From Acidobacteriota bacterium (lineage in GTDB: Bacteria; Acidobacteriota; Vicinamibacteria; Vicinamibacterales; 2-12-FULL-66-21): a stretch of DNA of 64,000 bases. Of this stretch, positions 8,839 through 18,551 are shown one piece after another. Within the stretch, counting starts at the first letter, position 1; each line of letters opens with the position of its first letter. A program made the position numbers and the translations under genes. The DNA is taken from contig JACPDI010000035.1 in assembly GCA_016184105.1 (NCBI GenBank), forward strand, positions 1 through 64,000, read 5' to 3'. Below the pieces are notes generated by a model. It searched no databases and was not told the origin of the DNA. It worked only from the letters and a program-made list of their open reading frames with translations.

Positions 8839-10245
8839 AGTGACGGCAAGTCCTGCGTACGCCACCGAGTCGCCGATGACGCCGTAGACGGTCCGTCCGG
8901 TGAGAAAGCGCACCTCGCGAACCCGCACGGCGGGCTCGAACAGCTTCGTGTCGGCGATCACGCGGCCGTAGGGATCGACGAACCCGCTGATCCCGGTGTT
9001 CGCCGCGCGCGCGAGGTAGCGCCCCTGCTCGATCGCGCGCATCGCTGCCTGGTCGAAGTGCTGGTAGGCGGCGGATGATTCGCCGAACCAGGCATCGTTG
9101 GTGATCGTTGTCAGCAACTCGCTGCCGCGATCGACCATGCCCGCGATGAGTCGCGGGTACACGACCTCGTAGCAGATCGCCGTGCTCGCCGCATGGCCGC
9201 CGATCGGCAGCGTCGTGGGCGCGTCCCCGGGCGAGAAGTCGGACACGGCCTCCACCAGCGGCGCGACGAAAAACAGCAGGTCCTTGAGCGGCACGTATTC
9301 GCCGAACGGGACCAGGTGCATCTTGCGGTACACGGCGCCGGTCAATCCATCCGGCAGCACGAGGAAGGCCGCGTTGTAGTAGCGCTCGCGCGGCGACCTG
9401 CCCGGGACGGACTGGACCTGCTCGATCTGATCGCTGCCAACCAGGAACGCCGCCCGCCCCTCGCGCGCCAGACGCCGGATCGGCTCCACGCCGGCGCGAT
9501 CGACCTCGAAATAAAACGGCAGCGACGACTCGGGCCAGAGCACGAATCGCGCCCCCTCCCCGAGCGCGGCACGGCTCAGATCGATGTAGCGACGCATGAT
9601 CGCGTCGCGCAGCGACGGCGACCACTTCTCGTCCTGCGAGATGCTGCCCTGCACGACCCCGACGCGAATCGGCGTGCCCTCGCGGGTCAGCGCCGCGCGC
9701 GAGACTCGCGCCGCTCCCCACGCCGCCGTCGCTGCGATCAGCGCCGCGGCGGCGATGGCGGGCACGAACCTCCGGCGGCGGGCCACGAAGGCATAGGCGA
9801 GCGCGGCGCTCGTCAAGGCGATCAGCATCGAGAGCCCGTAGACGCCGGCGAGGCTCGCGGTCTGCGCAATCGGCGTCACCCGCACCTGGCTGTAGCCCAG
9901 CAGCGCCCACGGAAAGCCGCTCCACACGTACGTGCGCCCGAGCTCCCCCGCGACCCACGCGGCCGGGGCGAGCAGCAGGCCGCTCGCGCCGAACGTGGCG
10001 CACGCGGCCGCGACCGCCCACGCCGCAATCCCGACGAACAGGGCGAGGTAGGCGATCAGGAGGATCGCGACGCCGATCGCCACCGGGGTGCTGAGGCCGC
10101 CGTAGACGGTCATCACCTGGACGAGCCAGTAGAGGGTACCGGCGAAGTACACGAGCCCCGCGATCCATCCCAGGAGGAACGCGCGCCGCCGCGCGCGCGC
10201 GCGGCCGCAGTCCCACGCCGCGATGAGCAGCGGCACGAGCGCCAC
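8794..10245 (-). CDS. lnt: Apolipoprotein N-acyltransferase
   Basis: Inner-membrane enzyme that adds the third acyl chain to lipoproteins, the last step of lipoprotein maturation. Several membrane segments precede a nitrilase-like domain with glutamate in LWPESSLPFYF, lysine in RKMHLVPFGEYVP and cysteine in STAICYEVVYP, the expected catalytic triad. The first canonical start is GTG 10243-10245. However, the conserved N-terminus (LSFPKFGHPAFAW) is encoded upstream of it, so translation probably begins near CTG 10333-10335, overlapping the stop of the SPOR gene in a CTGA. The C-terminal residues (TVGSSRRVFR) come from the adjoining repeat. Confidence 0.92.
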   Translation of the reverse strand: MALVPLLIAAWDCGRARARRRAFLLGWIAGLVYFAGTLYWLVQVMTVYGGLSTPVAIGVAILLIAYLALFVGIAAWAVAAACATFGASGLLLAPAAWVAGELGRTYVWSGFPWALLGYSQVRVTPIAQTASLAGVYGLSMLIALTSAALAYAFVARRRRFVPAIAAAALIAATAAWGAARVSRAALTREGTPIRVGVVQGSISQDEKWSPSLRDAIMRRYIDLSRAALGEGARFVLWPESSLPFYFEVDRAGVEPIRRLAREGRAAFLVGSDQIEQVQSVPGRSPRERYYNAAFLVLPDGLTGAVYRKMHLVPFGEYVPLKDLLFFVAPLVEAVSDFSPGDAPTTLPIGGHAASTAICYEVVYPRLIAGMVDRGSELLTTITNDAWFGESSAAYQHFDQAAMRAIEQGRYLARAANTGISGFVDPYGRVIADTKLFEPAVRVREVRFLTGRTVYGVIGDSVAYAGLAVTLLVLTVGSSRRVFR

Positions 10246-10331
10246 CCAGGCGAACGCTGGATGACCGAATTTCGGGAAACTGAGCGCGAGCAGGACACCG
10301 CTGACGCACGCGAGCGCGACGTGCAGGCGCG

Positions 10332-10955
10332 TCAGCGGGTGATGAACGGCTTGAATTGCTCTTCTCGCTCGAGGCGGCGGGAGACCTGTTCCGCCTCGCG
10401 GCGATCCTGGAACGGGCCCACGCGCACACGGTAGCCGGCGGCCGGCGCACCGGCGCGCGGCTCGACGATGAACGCCTGGTAGCCCTTGCTGGTGAGGCGC
10501 CGGATCATGGCGACGGCGGCTGCGCGATCGCGGAGCGCGGCAATCTGGACCGCCCAGGCCGGGGCCTGCGGCTCGGCGGGCGGCTGGTCGGAGGTCGACT
10601 CGACGGGCGTCGGCGGCTCCGCCGTGGAATCCTCCGGCGCGCCCGGCTTCAACTGCTCTTTCGGATCCTCCCCCTGCAGGCGCCGCGCGTAGCTGAGATC
10701 TTCGGCCGTCGCCGCCGAGGGCTCTCCGGTCTGCGCGGGCGCGGCCGGTGGCGGCGTGACGGCATCATCCGGCGGCGTCTCACGCGTCATGGCGGCCGCC
10801 TCCGTCGCCGCGCGATCGGTCCTGACGCCGCGTCCCACCAGGACGCCGCACAGGAAGATCACCACGGCGACGACGGTGGTCGCCATGAAGAGGAACACCA
10901 GCTGTTTTCCGGTCAGCTGGATTTCGTGGAACCCGTCTTCCGCGGGATGTGACAC
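10332..10955 (-). CDS. SPOR-domain membrane protein
   Basis: A 207-residue protein with a short cytosolic N-terminus, one membrane segment (about residues 18-40) and a long acidic, proline-rich linker. It ends in a SPOR domain (about residues 130-205, from WAVQIAALRDRAAA to GYRVRVGPFQDRREAEQV). SPOR domains bind denuded septal peptidoglycan, so a cell-division or wall-remodelling role is likely. It lies between the slipin gene and lnt on the same strand; its TGA overlaps the probable lnt start by a few bases. Confidence 0.85.
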   Translation of the reverse strand: MSHPAEDGFHEIQLTGKQLVFLFMATTVVAVVIFLCGVLVGRGVRTDRAATEAAAMTRETPPDDAVTPPPAAPAQTGEPSAATAEDLSYARRLQGEDPKEQLKPGAPEDSTAEPPTPVESTSDQPPAEPQAPAWAVQIAALRDRAAAVAMIRRLTSKGYQAFIVEPRAGAPAAGYRVRVGPFQDRREAEQVSRRLEREEQFKPFITR

Positions 10956-10958
10956 ACG

Positions 10959-11723
10959 TTATCTCGGCTGCGATCCGCGGCCGCTCATCAACGCGCTGAG
11001 CAACTCGATCGGCAGCGGAAAGACGATAGTGGAGTTTTTCTCGGAAGCAATTTCCGTGAGCGTCTGCAGGTAGCGCAGGGTCAGCGAGACCGGCTCGGCG
11101 GCAATGACGGCGCCCGCCTGCGCAAGCTTCTCGGACGCCTGCAGCTCGCCCTCGGCATGGATGATTTTAGCACGCTTCTCGCGCTCCGCTTCGGCCTGCC
11201 GCGCCATCGCGCGCTGCATGTCGGCGGGCAGGTCGACGTGCTTCACCTCGACGGCGCTCACCTTGATGCCCCATGGGTCGGTGTGCAGGTCGAGGATCTT
11301 CTGGAGCTGCTTATTGAGCTGCTCGCGCTGCGAGAGCAGGTCGTCGAGCTCGACTTCTCCGAGAACGCTGCGGAGCGTCGTCTGCGCCAGCTGCGAGGTG
11401 GCGTAGTGATAGCTCTCCACCTCGACGATCGCGCGGTTCGGATCCATGACCCGGAAGTACACGACCGCGTTGACCTTGACCGAGACGTTGTCGCGGGTGA
11501 TGACGTCCTGCGGCGGCACGTCCAGCACGATGGTCCGCAGGCTCACCCGCACGATGCGGTCGATCGGAGCGAACACGAGGATGATGCCCGGTCCCTTGGG
11601 CTGGGGCAGCAGCTTGCCGAGGCGGAAGATGACCCCACGCTCGTACTCGTTGAGGATCTTGATCGACGAGATCAGGTAGAGCACGACGATGAACCCGACA
11701 ATCGCGGGTGCAGAGATGGTCAT
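10959..11723 (-). CDS. Slipin / stomatin-like SPFH protein
   Basis: Membrane-anchored SPFH (band 7) scaffold of 254 residues. An N-terminal hydrophobic hairpin (residues 1-18) is followed by the SPFH core ([40 protein letters not shown]) and a C-terminal coiled coil. In bacteria slipins are usually paired with an NfeD membrane protease, as here: its ATG overlaps the stop of the nfeD gene (ATGA, 11720-11723), indicating translational coupling. The pair is thought to act in membrane microdomain or envelope quality control. Confidence 0.92.
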   Translation of the reverse strand: MTISAPAIVGFIVVLYLISSIKILNEYERGVIFRLGKLLPQPKGPGIILVFAPIDRIVRVSLRTIVLDVPPQDVITRDNVSVKVNAVVYFRVMDPNRAIVEVESYHYATSQLAQTTLRSVLGEVELDDLLSQREQLNKQLQKILDLHTDPWGIKVSAVEVKHVDLPADMQRAMARQAEAEREKRAKIIHAEGELQASEKLAQAGAVIAAEPVSLTLRYLQTLTEIASEKNSTIVFPLPIELLSALMSGRGSQPR

Positions 11724-13159
11724 GGTTGCTCCTTGGCGATGATGCCGTAGGCCGAGACAACGAGGGTGAGCCCGTTCAGCGCGACCACACGTACGGTGCC
11801 GCCCGGGGGAATCGGGACGTCCGACCGCGCATTCCAGATTTCCCCGTGCACGAGGACCTGCCCGCCGTCGAGCGTGATCGCCGAAAGCGCCCGCCCAAGC
11901 TCGCCGACCATGCCTGACTCGCCCGTGACGGCGCGCCCGCGCTGCGCGGCGACGGCGAGCCGTACGAGGAACAGGATGATCGCCGAGATCCCCAGCGCGA
12001 TCGGCAGGACGAATGACAGCGGCAACCGCAGGTCCGGCGCGCTCGCATCGACGAGCATCAGCGAGCCGACGACCAGGCCGACGAGGCCGCCGGCGCCGAG
12101 CACGCCGTAGCTGGTGAACTTCACCTCGAGCATGATCAGCGCGAGGCCGAACACGATCAGCAGCAGCCCCGCGTAGTTGATCGGCAGGATCGAGAACGCG
12201 AAGAACGCCAGCAGCAGGCAGATGCCACCGACCACGCCCGGCAGGATGGCGCCGGGGCTCCACAGCTCGATCGTCAGCCCCAGCGTGCCGAGCGTGAAGA
12301 GGATGTACGCCACCTGCGGGTGCGCGATCGCGCTCAGGATGCGCTGCCGCCAGTTCATCTCGATCGGGACGACCCGGGCGCCGCGGGTGTGGAGCACTTC
12401 CCTGCGGCCGTCGAAGCGCGCGATCTGCCTGCCGTCGATCTTTCTCAGCAGGTCCGGCACGTCGGCCGCGATCACTTCGACGAGCGGCGGCGAGGCCTGC
12501 GCCGCCTCCTGCTCCGTGTACGAGCGGCTTTCGGTCACCGCCTGCTCGACGAGCGCGACGTTGCGCCCGCGGTGCGACGCCAGCGCGCGGGCGCTCGCCG
12601 CCACGTCCGACGCCATCTTCTTCGACATCGTCTCGTCGATCTTCTCGCCCGAGCCGCTGACGGGGTGCGCGGCGCCGATGTGCGTGCCTGGCGCCATCGC
12701 GGCCAGATCGGACGCCATCGTGATGAGGAACCCGGCCGAGGCGGCGCGCGCACCCGAGGGCGCGATGAACACCACGACGGGGGTGCGCGAGGCGACGATG
12801 GCGGTGGTGATCTCGCGGGTCGAGTCCACGAGGCCGCCCGGGGTCCGGAGCGTGAAGATGAGCAGCGCGGCGCGCTCGGCTTCGGCGCGCCGAATGGCGC
12901 TCACCATGAAGTCCGCGCTGACGGGATGAATGACGGAATCGACCGTCGCCGACAGCACCAGCGGCGGGTCCTGGCGTGCCTGCGCACCGAGGAGGGCCCC
13001 GGCGGCTACTGCAAGCGCGCCAGCAGCTGCCGCGCCTCGGCGGAATCGGGCGCGAGCGCGAGCGCACGCTCCGCCTGTTCCCGCGCGGCGGTTCGATCGC
13101 CGGACCGGAGGTAGGCCCCCCCCAACGCGACGCGCGCCGAAGCCGTGTCCTGGCTCCAT
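11720..13159 (-). CDS. NfeD-family membrane serine protease (long form)
   Basis: ClpP-like membrane protease of the long NfeD type, partner of the adjacent slipin. The protease domain contains [15 protein letters not shown], the serine region [17 protein letters not shown] and the lysine region [10 protein letters not shown]. Four or so membrane segments (about residues 275-400) and a C-terminal OB-fold NfeD domain follow. The only canonical in-frame start that keeps the signal-peptide-like stretch ([19 protein letters not shown]) is ATG 13157-13159, which overlaps the upstream TPR gene by about 150 bases. The next is GTG 12956-12958, which would remove it. The true start is therefore uncertain. 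Confidence 0.88.
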   Translation of the reverse strand: MEPGHGFGARRVGGGLPPVRRSNRRAGTGGACARARARFRRGAAAAGALAVAAGALLGAQARQDPPLVLSATVDSVIHPVSADFMVSAIRRAEAERAALLIFTLRTPGGLVDSTREITTAIVASRTPVVVFIAPSGARAASAGFLITMASDLAAMAPGTHIGAAHPVSGSGEKIDETMSKKMASDVAASARALASHRGRNVALVEQAVTESRSYTEQEAAQASPPLVEVIAADVPDLLRKIDGRQIARFDGRREVLHTRGARVVPIEMNWRQRILSAIAHPQVAYILFTLGTLGLTIELWSPGAILPGVVGGICLLLAFFAFSILPINYAGLLLIVFGLALIMLEVKFTSYGVLGAGGLVGLVVGSLMLVDASAPDLRLPLSFVLPIALGISAIILFLVRLAVAAQRGRAVTGESGMVGELGRALSAITLDGGQVLVHGEIWNARSDVPIPPGGTVRVVALNGLTLVVSAYGIIAKEQP

Positions 13160-15222
13160 ATGGATATTTTTAGCGCGCCGATCGCGTCCGCGACGCGTCC
13201 CGAGCGAAGGTAGACGCGACCGAGAAGCAGGTGCGCTTCTGCATTGTACGGCGAAAGATAGATGGCGCGCCGGAGTTCGGCAATGGCCTCACGGTCGCGC
13301 TGCTGATCGACGAGCCGCCGCCCCCGATCGAGGTGGAACGTCGCCAGCTCCCGCTGCTCGCGCTGCGCGGGCATCGCGATGGCGGTTTCCACGCTCGAAT
13401 GGGGATCCAGGCGCCGCCGAAGCCGCTCGAGGCCGGCAGGGACCTTCACCTTGTCGTCCCCCGCCTCCTTCACCAGTTCGGCGTGCGCGGCGGACAGCTG
13501 CGCGGCCAGGTCGAGCTCGCGCCGGGCTTCGACCGTGTTCGAGGTGCCCTGGAGGAGGGCGCCGAGGACGAAGTGCGCTTCCGCGTCGGCGGGGTTCCGG
13601 CGGACCGTCTCGCGCAACCAGTAAATGGCCGCCTGCGGGTCGTTGTCGAGCGCGTAGGCGTAGCCCAGGTTGAAGTAGGCGTCTGGATCGTTGGGCTCGA
13701 GCGCGGCCGCGCGATCGAAATAGTACGCCGGTTTACCGGTCTGGGGCGTCCACCCGCGGCGGATCTGGGTCACCCCCAGCGCCGTGCGGAGCGCGGCCGT
13801 CGGCGCCTCCACGTCGAGCGCCTTCAGTGCGTCGAACGCTTCGTCGTGACGCGTGAGGTCGAGGAGCGACAGGGCGACGGCAAACCTGGCGCGCCGGGAA
13901 AAAGACGACGACTCCGGGATGCCGCGCGCGGCGGCGAGCGCCTGCGCGTACTCGCCGCGCTCGCTCCGCACCTCCCACAGGGCGAGGTTCGCGCGGTCAT
14001 AGCGGGAGTACTGCCGCAGCGCCGCCTCGAGGTATTTCACGCGCGCTTCCGAGTTCTCCGCGAGCAGGCCCTTCACGTAGCTTTCAAACGCTTCGAGCGG
14101 GACGCGGTCGGGCTCGGCGGAGGCGGCGGACGGGGCGCCGCGGCCGAGCAGCCGGGCAGCGACGCGCTGGAACAACTCGAAGAGCTGCGAGAGCGGCGCG
14201 CGCTCGGTGATCTCCGGATCCAGGCGCCCGGTGTCGAGGCGCACGCCGCGCACCCGGACCACCAGCTCGTCTCCGGCCATGTCCGAATCGGCGGCTGATT
14301 CGCGCCGCGTGCGCTGGAGGCTGCCGACCACGACCCGCGCCGCGCCGACGAGCTGCCCGACCTTGATGACGGTCGCGCGACTGAGCACGGACGCGGCGGG
14401 CAGGTGCAGGTCGTCGAACGCACGGATCCGCTCGGTGCGGGTGATGGCGCTGGCCCCCTGGTCGATCGCGGCGTCGGTGAGCAGGATGGCTGCCCCTTCG
14501 GTCAGCCAGAAGAGCGGGGGATCGCGCTCGACGTTTTCGAAGGGCACCACGAGGAGCCGCTCTCCCGCGGGGCGCTCCTGCGCCGCGGCACCGGCGGCGA
14601 GCAGGGGCAGCAGGAGCAGCGCGGTGAGCACGCCGGCGGCGCCGACGGGAGCGGCGGCGCCGAGCCGGATCACGATGGCGCAGCTGCGCCCCCCTGCAGC
14701 GCGGCACGTGTCGATCTCGCCTTCGGCGGGCACGTTGTAGCGCTGCAGCAGGCGTTCGGCCAGCGCCAGGTAGAAACCGCACAGCATGCGCTCGCCTGGC
14801 TCCCGCACCTCGCAGAAGAGCGAGCCGCGCAGTTCCACCCGCGCGGTGCCGCGGCGAATCTTCGTGATCGCGCGGCTGTCGGCGTACGTCTCGCGCGTGA
14901 TCCGGCGGGCGAGCGACAGCGCCAGCCGCGCGCGCGCCGCGCGCGGCAGCGCGAGCGCCATGGCGCGGCGGACGCGTCCCGTGCTGAGCAGCGCCCACTC
15001 CGCTGCGTGCTCGCCCGCGCGCCGCACGACCTCGGCGTACATCTCCCCTTCGCCCCGGAGGAAGCTGAGCACGGCGGAGATCGCAGCCAGCCCGATGGTG
15101 CCGCGACGCAGCCCGCGCGCGTTCAGCCAGTTCTCGTAGAACTCGAGGCGATCCGGCAGCACGTCGGCGATCGCCTGGTGGAGGCTCGCGACGAGCAGGC
15201 GGCCGATCCGGGCCTCACTCAT
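13006..15222 (-). CDS. V4R-like / TolB-like / TPR fusion protein
   Basis: A 738-residue protein when started at ATG 15220-15222 ([16 protein letters not shown]); longer frames upstream overlap mobA and are unlikely. Residues about 1-170 resemble the V4R/TIGR02265-type sensor fold, ending with the cysteine pattern FC...CGFY...[10 protein letters not shown] hydrophobic segment (about 180-200) may anchor it in the membrane. Then comes a TolB-N/FlgO-like domain ([20 protein letters not shown]), and from about residue 365 onward a series of TPR units ([40 protein letters not shown]). This arrangement suggests ligand sensing joined to an outer scaffold, but function is unknown. Confidence 0.75.
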   Translation of the reverse strand: MSEARIGRLLVASLHQAIADVLPDRLEFYENWLNARGLRRGTIGLAAISAVLSFLRGEGEMYAEVVRRAGEHAAEWALLSTGRVRRAMALALPRAARARLALSLARRITRETYADSRAITKIRRGTARVELRGSLFCEVREPGERMLCGFYLALAERLLQRYNVPAEGEIDTCRAAGGRSCAIVIRLGAAAPVGAAGVLTALLLLPLLAAGAAAQERPAGERLLVVPFENVERDPPLFWLTEGAAILLTDAAIDQGASAITRTERIRAFDDLHLPAASVLSRATVIKVGQLVGAARVVVGSLQRTRRESAADSDMAGDELVVRVRGVRLDTGRLDPEITERAPLSQLFELFQRVAARLLGRGAPSAASAEPDRVPLEAFESYVKGLLAENSEARVKYLEAALRQYSRYDRANLALWEVRSERGEYAQALAAARGIPESSSFSRRARFAVALSLLDLTRHDEAFDALKALDVEAPTAALRTALGVTQIRRGWTPQTGKPAYYFDRAAALEPNDPDAYFNLGYAYALDNDPQAAIYWLRETVRRNPADAEAHFVLGALLQGTSNTVEARRELDLAAQLSAAHAELVKEAGDDKVKVPAGLERLRRRLDPHSSVETAIAMPAQREQRELATFHLDRGRRLVDQQRDREAIAELRRAIYLSPYNAEAHLLLGRVYLRSGRVADAIGALKISIWSQDTASARVALGGAYLRSGDRTAAREQAERALALAPDSAEARQLLARLQ

Positions 15223-15307
15223 CCAGGCCTCGCGCAGACTGCGCCGCCGCGAAGCGGCTGATGCGCCGCGACAGGCCGCGCCGCGAGGCCTGAACAATGC
15301 TATTGTC

Positions 15308-15949
15308 GTGGGATTGCAGCACCTGTCGGCAGCCATCCTTGCGGGCGGTCGCGCCGCGCGGCTCGGCGGCCGCGCCAAGGCGCTGCTGCCGCTTGGCGGC
15401 ACGCGCATCGTCGATCGCCAGATAGCCGCCCTGCGCGAGGCGCTGGCACCCGGTGAGCCGTTCATCGTCAGCAATGATGCTGGCACGTATGAGCCGCTCG
15501 GCCTCCGTGTCGTGCCCGACCGCATCGACGGCGCGGGCGCCCTGGGGGGCCTGGTGACCGCGATGGCCGAATCGGCGGCGGAGGCCACGATCGTCCTCGC
15601 GTGCGACCTGCCGTTTGTCACGGCCGCCTTTGTCCGATGGCTGGCGGCCGAATGCCGCGGCTATGACGTCGCGCTGCCGAAGACCGCCGATGGGTATCAT
15701 CCGTTGTGCGCCTGCTGGTCCCATCGCGCGCTGGCGGAGCTGGAGCGGCGGGCGTCGTCGGGCCACCGGCGGATCATCGATGCGCTGTCCGCGCTGCGGG
15801 TTCGTGAGATCGGTCCCGGCGAGGTGGCGCGCTTCGATCGACCGGCTGGAACGCTCTTGTTCAACGTGAACACGCCGCATGACTACGAGCGCGCACTGCA
15901 GTTGATCGAATCGTATCACGACCGCCATCACGCTCCCGACGCTTCATGA
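15308..15949 (+). CDS. mobA: Molybdenum cofactor guanylyltransferase
   Basis: Transfers GMP from GTP to molybdopterin in the cytosol, giving the bis-MGD type cofactor. The N-terminal nucleotide-binding motif AAILAGGRAARLGGRAKALLPL (residues 8-29), GALGGLVTAM and LACDLPFVT are diagnostic; 213 residues is a normal length. GTG 15308 is used; TTG 15314 is the alternative. The stop overlaps the argS start as ATGA (15946-15949), so translation of the two is coupled although the functions are unrelated. Confidence 0.85.
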   Translation: MGLQHLSAAILAGGRAARLGGRAKALLPLGGTRIVDRQIAALREALAPGEPFIVSNDAGTYEPLGLRVVPDRIDGAGALGGLVTAMAESAAEATIVLACDLPFVTAAFVRWLAAECRGYDVALPKTADGYHPLCACWSHRALAELERRASSGHRRIIDALSALRVREIGPGEVARFDRPAGTLLFNVNTPHDYERALQLIESYHDRHHAPDAS

Positions 15950-17842
15950 TTCTGCCCATTCATCACACGCTTCGCGCAGCCCTGATCGACACCGTTCGCC
16001 GCCTGTACCAGCTCGACGAGGCGGCAATGCCCGCGACCATCCCGATCGAGACGCCGCCGAACCGCGCAATGGGCGACCTCGCGGTACCCCTGGCGTTCGA
16101 GCTCGCCAGGCGCCTTCGCAAGGCGCCGCGCGCCATCGCGCAGGAAATCGCCTCGGCGCTGCCCGTCCCGCCGGGCGTCACGCAGGTCACCGCGGCGCCG
16201 AGCGGCTATATCAATTTCTTTCTCGACCGGCGCGCGTTCCTCGTCGATCAGCTGACGCGAACCGGCTGGCCGGCGGCCGAAGCCGCCAATCGCGGCAAGG
16301 CCATCGTCGAGCACACGGCCATCAATCCGAACAAGGCGGCGCACGTCGGCCACCTGCGGAACTCGACGCTCGGCGACAGCCTGGTGCGCCTCCTCCGGTT
16401 CCGGCAGATCCCGGTCGAAGTGCAGAACTACATCGACGATACCGGCGTGCAGGTCGCCGACGTGGTCGTCGGGTTCCGGGAGCTCGAGCGCAAGGGGCTG
16501 GACGAGGTTCGAGCCCTCGCCGGCGCCGGCCGGTTCGACTATTACTGCTGGGACCTGTACGCACGCGTGACGGAGTGGTACGAGCAGGACAGGGAACGGC
16601 TGAAGGTACGCGCGCGCACGCTGCACGACATCGAGCACGGCGGGAACGCGAACGCGGAGATGGGGGCGTTCATCGCCGACCGGATCGTTCGCGCGCATCT
16701 GCAGACGCTCGCGCGCATGAACGTCGAGTACGACCTGCTCACGTGGGAAGGGGACATCCTCCGGCTCAAGTTCTGGGCGACGGCCTTCGAAGTGCTCAAG
16801 CAGAAAGGCGCCGTCTACCTGCAGACGGAGGGCAAACTCCAGGGCTGCTGGGTCATGCGCATCGAAGACGATCAGAGCGCGGACCTCGAGGGGGACGAAG
16901 ACGCGGATCACAAGGAAAAAGTGATCGTCCGCTCCGACGGCACCGTCACGTACGTCGGCAAGGACATCGCCTACCAGTTCTGGAAGCTCGGCGTCCTCGG
17001 CAAGGACTTCTATTACCGCGTGTACCAGGAGCGTGGCGCCGGCCGTCCGCCGCTCTGGGCGACGACGTCCACCGCCGGCCAGGATGATCCGCGCCGGCCG
17101 CACTTCGGGGGGGCGTCGATGACGTTCAACGTGATCGACACCCGGCAGTCGTACCTTCAGAAACTGCTGAAGCAGGCGCTGGCCACGATGGGCTACGCGC
17201 GAGAGGCGGAAAACTCGACGCACTTCTCCTACGAGATGGTCGGGCTGTCGCACGCGACAGCGCGGGAGCTTGGGTACGAGCCGGACGACACGAGCAAGCC
17301 GTACGTGGACGTCTCGGGGCGAAAGGGGCTCGGCGTCAAGGCGGACGACCTGCTGGACCGCCTCTTTGAGAAGGCGCTCGGCGAGGTCGAGAAGCGCAAC
17401 CCCGAGCAGCCCGACGCCGAGCGCAGGCAGACGGCGCGCACGATTGCCACGGCGGCAGTGCGATATTTCCTGCTCAAGTACTCGCTGTCGAAGATGATCG
17501 TCTTCGACATCGCCGAGGCCCTGAGCTTCGAGGGGGAAACCGGTCCGTACCTCCAGTACGCCGTCGTCCGGGCGAAGAACATCTTTGGGAAGCTGCAGGA
17601 CCGCGAAGGGATCACCGAAGCGGACATGATCGCGTCGCTCGAGCAATCGGATGGCGCGCCGCTCGCAGCCGGCGAGGAAGGCCACGATCTCTGGGGGCTG
17701 GCGCTCGAGGCCGCGCGCCTCGACGAAGTGGTCGAGCAGGCGGTGCGCACGCTGGAGCCCGCCACCCTCGCCAAGTACAGTGAAACGCCAGCTCACGACG
17801 GCGCTGGACCTCATGGGATGCGAAGTGCCCGCGAGGATGTAA
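15946..17842 (+). pseudogene. argS: Arginyl-tRNA synthetase, disrupted in the anticodon domain
   Basis: Class I synthetase that charges tRNA-Arg. The N-terminal Add1 domain, the HIGH-type motif (AAHVGHLRNSTLGD), the catalytic core and most of the helical domain are intact to codon 611 (ATLAKY, 17761-17778). The family then continues with a FQLAQ.FN.FYH segment and ends in a LGxEVPxRM tail. Here the segment is absent; the tail VKRQLTTALDLMGCEVPARM and its TAA occur in another frame (17780-17842). About 35 codons and the frame appear lost. Without correction the frame reads on into the next gene to 18036. Either a genuine lesion or an assembly error in an essential gene. Confidence 0.85.
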
Positions 17843-17845
17843 GGA

Positions 17846-18541
17846 GTGCCTCACAAGCCGCGGATCGGAATTTCGAAGTGCTCGAGGATGGCGGACTACG
17901 AGGCGTCAGTCCGGGCAGCGGGCGGCGAGCCGGTGGTGCTCGACTGGAGCACGATGCCCGTGGCCGACGCACTGGCGGCGGTCGATGGCATCCTGCTGAC
18001 CGGCGGGCCCGACGTGGATCCGGCGCGCTACGATGAGACGGCCCACCCGCGCGTGTCCTTCGCCGATCCCGCCCGCGACGACTTCGAGCTGGAGCTTTCG
18101 GCCCGCGCGCTCGAGCAGGACGTGCCGCTGCTCGCAATCTGCCGCGGGATGCAGGTGCTCAACGTCGCGGCCGGCGGCACGCTCGTGCAGGACATCCCGA
18201 GCGAGGTGCCAGGCGCCGGAAATCATGCGGTCGCCGAGCCAAGGAACGCGACCGCACATCCGATCGCGATCGCGCCCGGCTCGCGCCTCGCCTCGATCCT
18301 CGGACGCACGATCGCGCAGGTCAACAGCCGCCACCACCAGGCGGTCAGCCGCACGGCCCCCGGCCTCATCGCCACCGCGACCGCGCCGGACGGGATCGTC
18401 GAGGCGGTCGAAAAACCGGACGCGCCATTCTGCGTCGGCGTCGAATGGCACCCGGAGAATTTCGTCGAAGGCGGCGAGTTCGCCGGCCTCTTTCGCGGGC
18501 TGGTGATCGCGGCTCAAGAGAGAAACCGCACGCAAGGTTAG
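17846..18541 (+). CDS. Class-I glutamine amidotransferase (peptidase C26)
   Basis: Gamma-glutamyl hydrolase type amidotransferase of 231 residues, starting at GTG 17846 four bases after the argS tail. The nucleophile elbow is LLAICRGMQVLNV (Cys near residue 99); the catalytic His-Glu are in GVEWHPENF near 205-213. GILLTGGPDVDPARY is typical of the PuuD-like family, which cleaves gamma-glutamyl-GABA in putrescine breakdown. No other putrescine genes are nearby, so the substrate remains open. Confidence 0.88.
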   Translation: MPHKPRIGISKCSRMADYEASVRAAGGEPVVLDWSTMPVADALAAVDGILLTGGPDVDPARYDETAHPRVSFADPARDDFELELSARALEQDVPLLAICRGMQVLNVAAGGTLVQDIPSEVPGAGNHAVAEPRNATAHPIAIAPGSRLASILGRTIAQVNSRHHQAVSRTAPGLIATATAPDGIVEAVEKPDAPFCVGVEWHPENFVEGGEFAGLFRGLVIAAQERNRTQG

Positions 18542-18551
18542 CGGCTCGCCA

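Noticed and set aside
11720-13159. NfeD start at GTG 12958
   Set aside because: It would remove the signal-peptide-like N-terminus expected for the long NfeD form, so the upstream ATG was kept, with doubt noted.
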